Below, piece by piece: positions 7,445-11,485 of a stretch of 11,485 bases of DNA (position 1 is the stretch's first letter; each line of letters begins with the position of its first letter). The notes below the pieces were generated by a model. That model was not told the DNA's origin and did not search any database. It saw only the letters and a list, made by a program, of their open reading frames with translations. The DNA comes from an uncultured Collinsella sp. Its GTDB lineage: Bacteria; Actinomycetota; Coriobacteriia; Coriobacteriales; Coriobacteriaceae. The position numbers and the translations under genes are program-made. The DNA lies in contig CABUWA010000055.1 of assembly GCA_902495085.1 (NCBI GenBank), positions 1 to 11,485 of the forward strand. The letters run 5' to 3'.

Positions 7445-7465
7445 CCAAGAAGCAGGGAGGTTCCC

Positions 7466-7762
7466 ATGGCATATTACTGGCCCCAGTACGGCATCGCCAT
7501 CGAAGTCGACGACGATCCCCATCTCCTGCCTTTCGACGAAGAGGCATTCCCCGATACGACGGTCTACCACGTTACCACCGATGTGATCTGCGACCCCGAG
7601 TCGTTCTCGGCGCTCGCCCACCACATCGCGCATATCCACGACATCGAGCTCCCTCCCGACTTCGACGAGCTTGCTTACTCGCGCCGCCTGATGCTTCACA
7701 TGCTCTTTGGAGCGGACCCGTCCACCTTTGCGCGCATCTATACCGCCAAGGATGCCGCATGA
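7466..7762 (+). CDS. Small acidic protein of unknown function, first gene of the surface locus
   Basis: This 98-residue protein starts at an ATG with AGGGAGG five bases upstream; an upstream in-frame extension to 7385 has no ribosome site. It has no signal peptide or membrane segment and is rich in Asp, Glu and His, so it is probably cytoplasmic. The order YGIAIEVDDDPHLLPFDE ... TTVYHVTTDVICDPESFSAL recalls, loosely, the central strand-acid-strand part of small Vsr/DUF559-type endonuclease-like domains (IEVDG-x-x-H ... V-x-x-x-DV). It is too short for the whole fold, and that comparison is only an impression. It overlaps the next gene by four bases (ATGA), so the two are translated together. 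I do not assign a function. Confidence 0.7.
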   Translation: MAYYWPQYGIAIEVDDDPHLLPFDEEAFPDTTVYHVTTDVICDPESFSALAHHIAHIHDIELPPDFDELAYSRRLMLHMLFGADPSTFARIYTAKDAA

Positions 7763-8268
7763 GCGCGAAGAGGCCACCCCACTTTGTAGGCCTGGGTCGT
7801 CGCAAAAAGCTCATCGTTGCCTGTTTGGCCATCGTCTGCGCCCTTGTCGCCGTAGGACTATACGCTTGGCAGTCGCAGCCCGTACCCGAGGCGGGCGCTT
7901 CGGTTACGACGGCCGAGGGCAAAACGCGTCAGGAAATCCAAGATGAGCTCGACGCTATCGTCCGCGACAACATGATGACGATTTCGGTCGCGCCGGTCGC
8001 TCAGCTGCAGGAGGACGGCAAGCTGCGCGTCAACGTGCAAAACGTCCAAGACAATAAATTTCCCCAGCGATTCCGCGTCATCCAAAACGACGAGACCATG
8101 TACGAATCCGGTGTGGTCGAGACCGGCAAGACAATCGAGACGTGCCCCGCCGGCGACATCAAAGAAGGCGAGGCGTACATCGAGATCCAGGCACTCGATG
8201 CCAAGACCCTCGACAGCCACGGCAATCCGACACGTGTCAAGGTGCGGGTTGAGCAAGCCGAGAACTAG
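7759..8268 (+). CDS. Membrane-anchored extracellular protein of unknown function
   Basis: This 169-residue protein has a basic N-terminus (residues 1-17, with GRRKK), one hydrophobic segment (about 18-37), then an extracellular domain, so it is either a type II membrane protein or has an uncleaved signal. Residues 72-165 look like a single beta-sandwich. They run from MMTISVAPVAQLQEDGKLRV through VQDNKFPQRFRVIQNDET, MYESGVVETGKTIETCP and KEGEAYIEIQALD to TRVKVRVE. From memory, this layout (an 'N-x-P' opening, 'YxSGxxxxGxxI', a turn, then paired strands) recurs in surface proteins beside sortase substrates in gut Firmicutes and Coriobacteriia. It overlaps the upstream gene by four bases; the next gene follows after 90 bases. 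A role as the membrane-bound partner of the secreted proteins downstream is inference. Confidence 0.75.
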   Translation: MSAKRPPHFVGLGRRKKLIVACLAIVCALVAVGLYAWQSQPVPEAGASVTTAEGKTRQEIQDELDAIVRDNMMTISVAPVAQLQEDGKLRVNVQNVQDNKFPQRFRVIQNDETMYESGVVETGKTIETCPAGDIKEGEAYIEIQALDAKTLDSHGNPTRVKVRVEQAEN

Positions 8269-8321
8269 CTTTTCCGGCCGACGCGGCACCGCACGCAATT
8301 CACCAGCATTCGTCCAATCAT

Positions 8322-8338
8322 CGCGGGGACGGCCCGCG
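8322..8338 (+). repeat. GC-rich leader hairpin before the WxL-like gene
   Basis: CGCGGG (8322-8327) pairs with CCCGCG (8333-8338) across a five-base loop, nine bases before the AAGGA ribosome site of the next gene. There is no T tract, so it is probably not a terminator. It could protect or process the downstream message or simply be chance in GC-rich DNA. Confidence 0.3.
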
Positions 8339-8358
8339 GCGAATAGAAAGGAACGACC

Positions 8359-8958
8359 ATGGACATCACCAGAAACATGAACGGAGCCAGAGCGCTCGTC
8401 GTGGGCGCAGGGCTCGCGCTCGCGCTCGCAATGGGCGCTGCCCCGACGCCAGCTATGGCGGCCGGGCGCGTTGGAACCACGAAAGTAATGGTCAGGACCG
8501 AGATCGACAACGTTGAGTTCAAAGTTCCGACGGTTATTCCCTTCGTCGCCAAGGCCGACGGCACGCTTCAGGGCCCCTCAGAAGACGCGACCACCATCGA
8601 CAATCATTCGGCCTACGGCATCCATGTCACCAACATGAAGATCGACGCCATGAACACCTGGACCATTGCTGCCGACGCCAAGGCCGGAACCGCGCAGAAC
8701 TCCATCGACTTTAAGGTCGGCCCCGACGGCGCACTCCAGAACGCCAGCGCCGCAATGCAGGGGACGGGCCTCGATCTTTCCAAGAATGCAGCCTTCGACA
8801 TGGGCTACCAGGGCATTGCCGGCGGCACAGACAAAATTAAGCTCAAGACAAGCGGAAACGTCGCCCGCGTCACGCGCGACATCTTCCACGTAACCGGCGA
8901 AGGCGATCAGGTTGCAACGATCACCTGGACGGTCGAGCCCGGTGTGCACACGGCATAA
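8359..8958 (+). CDS. Secreted WxL-like surface protein
   Basis: This 199-residue protein has a clear signal peptide: basic start, hydrophobic ALVVGAGLALALAMG, and likely cleavage near AMA-AG at 34/35. The mature part resembles small WxL-domain proteins in layout. It has FKVPTVIPFVAKADGTL (54-70), TTIDNHSAYGIHVTNMKI (78-95), a first tryptophan motif NTWTIAADA (99-107) and a C-terminal ATITWTVEPG (186-195). True WxL domains have two W-x-L motifs, the second near the C-terminus in a TATLTWTL-like context. Here they read WTI and WTV. WxL proteins bind peptidoglycan non-covalently, so a similar cell-wall role is inferred. There is no sortase signal or membrane anchor. The ATG has AAGGA six bases upstream. 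The 3' end overlaps the next gene by about 17 bases. Confidence 0.75.
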   Translation: MDITRNMNGARALVVGAGLALALAMGAAPTPAMAAGRVGTTKVMVRTEIDNVEFKVPTVIPFVAKADGTLQGPSEDATTIDNHSAYGIHVTNMKIDAMNTWTIAADAKAGTAQNSIDFKVGPDGALQNASAAMQGTGLDLSKNAAFDMGYQGIAGGTDKIKLKTSGNVARVTRDIFHVTGEGDQVATITWTVEPGVHTA

Positions 8959-9223
8959 GGCCGTCGCCCTGGCCGCCGCCGTCAGCATCCTAGCGTTTGG
9001 GCCAGCCATGGCCTTTGCCCAGCAAGAACAGGCGCAGGCCGCCACACAAGTGACGGTCGACCTCTCGGAGCTCGACCGCGGCGACCGCGAAGAACCGTTG
9101 GCGCAGACAGGCGATGGACGTTGGCTCTTGGCAGCAGGCGCCACAGCAGCAGGCGCGGGAACCGCCGGCCTCGGTCTGCACATCAAACGCAGCCAGAAAC
9201 AAAACACGGACAGGCCGCACTAA
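8942..9223 (+). CDS. Very small cell-wall-anchored protein with LAQTG sorting signal
   Basis: From a GTG at 8942 this encodes 93 residues with both ends of a sortase substrate. The signal peptide has RHK, then AVALAAAVSILAFGPAMAFA, with likely cleavage before QQEQ (about 26/27). The C-terminal sorting signal is LAQTG (53-57), a hydrophobic stretch (61-81) and a basic KRSQK tail. Sortase would cut within LAQTG and link the product to the cell wall, leaving a mature chain of only about 30 residues (QVTVDLSELDRGDREEP at its core). The start is uncertain: a TTG at 8912 with a better-placed AAGG is possible, while the GTG gives a cleaner signal peptide. It begins inside the end of the WxL-like gene in another frame, pointing to translational coupling. 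Tiny anchored proteins of this kind (CscD) occur in csc/WxL clusters of lactobacilli. Confidence 0.75.
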   Translation: MCTRHKAVALAAAVSILAFGPAMAFAQQEQAQAATQVTVDLSELDRGDREEPLAQTGDGRWLLAAGATAAGAGTAGLGLHIKRSQKQNTDRPH

Positions 9224-9241
9224 ATTAGCTAAGGAGACCCC

Positions 9242-10672
9242 ATGGCATCGAAGAACCTTTTGCCCGTCGTCGCACTTTGCGGCGCGCTCGCAACCGGAAC
9301 GCCTGTCGCCGCTTGGGCGACTCCCGTCATGGCAGACTCCTTACCAGCAGCCCTAAGTTCCGCCCCAAATCCGTCGAGTACCATTGCGTGCGAGCGTTTT
9401 TCGATCGCACAGGCCGCGGTCTCAACCTCGGGATGCCTTCGTCGTGATACGGACGGCTCGATAGTCGTGGATATCAAGCGTTCGAACAAGGCAAACGGCT
9501 CCCAGGCGGGGTGCACCGTCTGCACGTGGCGCTCGGTTGTGCTCGATGCGGATGGCGATCCATGCAATTTAGAGCTGCGCATCGACATCGCTTCGGTCGA
9601 TGACTCGGCGAACGGAGCGAAGGTCGCCTTCGACGGTACGTTTTTTGAGAAAGGAGGCGGTATATGTCTGGGCTGCGCCGCCGCGAATGCAGATGATGCG
9701 CAGCCCACCCTCTCATTCACGGCATCGTTGCGGCTGACCAAAGCCGGTACCGATGCCATCGCGGCGGGAGAAGCGTCCCTGCTGTTCTACGCCGTCAGCA
9801 CCAAAGACACAGACGCTCATTTCGAGAAGCCAGCCGGATCACTCAGCCTTACACGAGGGATAGAGGCAGGCCCTATTGAAATCGATGCCCACGCGCAAAG
9901 CAGGCAACGCATTCTTGCCGACCCGGCGCTTCTCGAAATGGAGTGGAACGGATCAGGAGCCATCGGAATTCTCCCCTCCGCGCTTGACGCCAAGACGCTC
10001 CCCTCAAACGACGAACCCATCAATGCAACCATACAAGAAGAGAGCGCGGACAAAGAAGCAGGTGCGGGCGACACGCCGTCGCCGACAAACAGCGTCCCAG
10101 CTTCTTTCGAAGCATCGAATGAGCCCGCTGCCGTTCCAAACGACCCCGAGCTCGCGGACAGCCTGGGGCTTGCTGATCCTCAAGAAATTGATGAGGGTAA
10201 CTGCTGCGTGCTTGCCGCGCTCGACCACACAGAGGTCATCGACGCTGCGAACATCGAAGTTGCCGCCGCCAATCAGCCCGTCCGCAAGTCGGCCATCATC
10301 GCATTTCCCGAATCCATCGAAGTCGTCTTTTTGCCATCGGGCGAGGTCGTGGCCCCAACACTGCTCACCTTGTTGGGCGCCAAGAATACTCGAAACGAAA
10401 TTAAAAAGGTCACGGTTGTCGACCCTGTAACCACCGCTAAACTGCGTCTATACGCCGTTGCCCCAGACGGAGGCAAGACCTTGGAATTCGATGGCGACAC
10501 ACTCCTAGCCTGGCGACGTCTGGACATTATGCAAGACGTCTCGTATCAGATCGAACTCGTAGGGTTTGATCGTGCCCGCGATGCCAATATCATCGCCGCG
10601 GCTATTGAATCCCCACAGCGGCTTATGACGTTGCGCTTTGACTACTATCCCTATGTCCCGACAACCACCTGA
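9242..10672 (+). CDS. Large secreted cysteine-containing protein with a WxL-like C-terminal region
   Basis: This 476-residue protein starts at an ATG with an ideal AAGGAG five bases upstream, 18 bases after the previous stop. A signal peptide covers roughly residues 1-26 (or to 31). The mature protein has nine cysteines: 50, 65, the CTVC pair 91/94, 108, the CLGC pair 142/145, and adjacent 321/322. Residues 1-230 look like a beta-rich domain. Residues 250-320 are an acidic, Pro/Ser/Ala-rich linker. Residues 348-476 form a second domain. Its IAFPESIEVVFLPSGEVVAPT (353-373) and LMTLRFDYYP (461-470) parallel FKVPTVIPFVAKADGTL and VATITWTV of the WxL-like protein two genes upstream. There is no sortase signal, membrane anchor or CxxCH haem motif. 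Its GC content looks somewhat lower than that of the dehydrogenase operon. Function is unknown; a structural or adhesive surface role is inference. Confidence 0.75.
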   Translation: MASKNLLPVVALCGALATGTPVAAWATPVMADSLPAALSSAPNPSSTIACERFSIAQAAVSTSGCLRRDTDGSIVVDIKRSNKANGSQAGCTVCTWRSVVLDADGDPCNLELRIDIASVDDSANGAKVAFDGTFFEKGGGICLGCAAANADDAQPTLSFTASLRLTKAGTDAIAAGEASLLFYAVSTKDTDAHFEKPAGSLSLTRGIEAGPIEIDAHAQSRQRILADPALLEMEWNGSGAIGILPSALDAKTLPSNDEPINATIQEESADKEAGAGDTPSPTNSVPASFEASNEPAAVPNDPELADSLGLADPQEIDEGNCCVLAALDHTEVIDAANIEVAAANQPVRKSAIIAFPESIEVVFLPSGEVVAPTLLTLLGAKNTRNEIKKVTVVDPVTTAKLRLYAVAPDGGKTLEFDGDTLLAWRRLDIMQDVSYQIELVGFDRARDANIIAAAIESPQRLMTLRFDYYPYVPTTT

Positions 10673-10695
10673 GGCTTAAATGCTGCGCACCATTC

Positions 10696-10721
10696 CTAAT
10701 ACCACTTATATAACGTATTAG
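10696..10721. repeat. AT-rich inverted repeat, possible operator
   Basis: CTAATAC (10696-10702) and GTATTAG (10715-10721) pair perfectly around a 12-base spacer that contains TTATATAA. It lies between the end of the large secreted-protein gene and the promoter of the DUF554 gene and stands out as an AT-rich patch. No T run follows in either direction, so an operator is more likely than a terminator. Confidence 0.4.
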
Positions 10722-10751
10722 ATGAGTCGCGATGTGCCTCGCATTTCGTTC

Positions 10752-10760
10752 TGCTACGAT
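10752..10760 (+). promoter_or_regulatory. Possible extended -10 promoter of the DUF554 gene
   Basis: TGC followed by TACGAT (10755-10760) has the form of an extended -10 element, with a start point expected near 10767 and a leader of about 24 bases. No good -35 is seen. A dyad, TGCCA-CGT-TGGCA (10761-10773), lies directly at the expected start point. Confidence 0.35.
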
Positions 10761-10790
10761 TGCCACGTTGGCATCAATACAGGAGGGCTC

Positions 10791-11485
10791 ATGCCGGGCT
10801 TGGGAACAATCATCAACGTTGTGCTTTTAGTTGCGGGCGGTCTTTTGGGATTAGCGGGCGGCCGCTTCATTACACCGCGCATTCAAGACACGCTCATGAA
10901 AGCATCGGGGCTGTGCGTCCTGTTTATCGGCCTTGGCGGCACCATGCAAAAGATGCTCCTTATCGATGGGAAGGCGCTGGCGACCACTGGTACCACCATG
11001 CTCATTGTCTCGTTCGCCCTCGGCTCGCTCATCGGCGAGGCCATCAACTTGGAGGCCGCCATTGAGAACCTTGGCGAATGGCTCAAGCGCAAAACCGGCA
11101 GCGAGGGCGATAACGAGTTCACCAACGCTTTTGTCTCGACTTCACTCACCGTGTGTATCGGCGCCATGGCCATTGTGGGATCGATCCAGGACGGCCTGCT
11201 CGGCGACTGGTCCACGCTTGCCCTCAAGGGCGCGCTGGACTGCATCATCGTCTGCACCATGACGGCGTCGCTTGGCCGCGGCTGCATTTTCTCCGCCCTG
11301 CCCGTCGCTGTGTTCCAGGGGACAATCACGCTGTTTGCCGGCGCACTCTCCCCCATCATGACTACGGCAGCCCTCGACAGCCTTTCGCTTGTGGGCTCCA
11401 TGCTCATCTTCTGTGTTGGCGTTAACCTTATTCGACCTCAGACCTTCCGCACGGCCAACATGCTCCCCTCCGTCGTCGTGGCGGT
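10791..11485 (+). CDS. DUF554 family membrane protein (partial, 3' end outside window)
   Basis: The frame is open from an ATG at 10791, with AGGAGG four bases upstream, to the window edge, giving 231 residues. Only the last few residues of a normal DUF554 protein appear to be missing. The sequence opens PGLGTIINVVLLVAGGLLGL, followed by ITPRIQDTLMKASGLCVLFI and GLGGTMQKM, which is characteristic of the family (YqgA/YdfK-like). About six hydrophobic segments follow, with a cytoplasmic-looking charged loop (NLGEWLKRKTGSEGDNEF) and a C-terminal GSMLIFCVGVNLI. The family is found across bacteria as an integral membrane protein without a firmly known function; a transport role is often supposed. 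It appears to be transcribed separately from the surface locus, with 118 bases between them. Confidence 0.85.
   Translation, partial: MPGLGTIINVVLLVAGGLLGLAGGRFITPRIQDTLMKASGLCVLFIGLGGTMQKMLLIDGKALATTGTTMLIVSFALGSLIGEAINLEAAIENLGEWLKRKTGSEGDNEFTNAFVSTSLTVCIGAMAIVGSIQDGLLGDWSTLALKGALDCIIVCTMTASLGRGCIFSALPVAVFQGTITLFAGALSPIMTTAALDSLSLVGSMLIFCVGVNLIRPQTFRTANMLPSVVVA

Larger units (their letters stand above)
7120..7465. promoter_or_regulatory. Divergent intergenic region between the dehydrogenase operon and the surface locus
   Basis: These 346 bases hold no credible gene; a 78-codon minus frame (7137-7373) lacks a ribosome site. On the minus strand, TTGACG (7369-7364) followed after 18 bases by TAAAAG (7345-7340) is a possible promoter for the dehydrogenase operon and would leave a leader of roughly 210 bases. 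Other short dyads are CGTCGACG (7177-7184) and GAGAC-C-GTCTC (7190-7200). The repeats and the hairpin nearest the 98-residue gene are listed separately. I found no clear plus-strand promoter, and I see no riboswitch consensus such as a T-box. Confidence 0.4.

Noticed and set aside
8359..9223. Possible programmed frameshift joining the WxL-like protein to the LAQTG sorting signal
   Set aside because: The downstream frame carries its own complete signal peptide, so a fusion would place a signal sequence in the middle of the product. Separate overlapping genes explain the data better.
9242..9340. Lipoprotein signal in the large secreted protein
   Set aside because: The only early cysteine (C13, in VALCGA) is preceded by Leu rather than Gly/Ala/Ser and lies inside the hydrophobic core, so it does not fit a lipobox.
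1..11485. CRISPR arrays, tRNA genes, insertion sequences or phage genes
   Set aside because: No regularly spaced repeats, no cloverleaf-type sequences, and no transposase or integrase-like reading frame were seen on either strand.

Overview
The window reads as chromosomal DNA from a high-GC, anaerobic, gut-type actinobacterium of the class Coriobacteriia, most likely Collinsella or a close relative. This is an inference from three things: overall base composition, the AAGGAG/AGGGGG-type ribosome sites with frequent GTG starts, and gene content (a ferredoxin-fused EtfA with EtfB and a GlcD-type dehydrogenase, and an LAQTG-type sortase signal). No tRNA, rRNA, insertion sequence, integrase or CRISPR array is visible.

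Left part (1-2558, all minus strand): the N-terminus of a membrane protein that runs off the window and is probably a GGDEF-type sensor; a terminator-like hairpin; a KdgT-family 2-keto-3-deoxygluconate permease; and an overlapping azlC-azlD pair for branched-chain amino acid export. A divergent HD-domain phosphohydrolase on the plus strand starts at 2685. Its stop codon interlocks with the stop of the next, convergent operon.

Centre (3494-7119, minus strand): a tight three-gene operon read from right to left. It encodes a GlcD/LctD-type FAD dehydrogenase, EtfB, and EtfA with an N-terminal two-[4Fe-4S] ferredoxin domain. This is the gene set of the electron-bifurcating/confurcating lactate dehydrogenase known from Acetobacterium woodii, although the gene order differs. 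Its substrate cannot be fixed from sequence.

Right part (7466-10672, plus strand): five closely spaced genes that look like one surface-protein locus. They are a small acidic cytoplasmic protein, a membrane-anchored extracellular protein, a secreted protein with WxL-like but altered motifs (WTI and WTV), a tiny cell-wall-anchored protein with an LAQTG sorting signal, and a large cysteine-containing secreted protein whose C-terminus resembles the WxL-like protein. The set resembles the csc/WxL surface clusters of Firmicutes in its parts list and is the best candidate here for an undescribed system. The window ends inside a DUF554 membrane protein with its own likely promoter.

The 346-base gap at 7120-7465 separates the dehydrogenase operon from the divergent surface locus and holds several short repeats and dyads that look regulatory.
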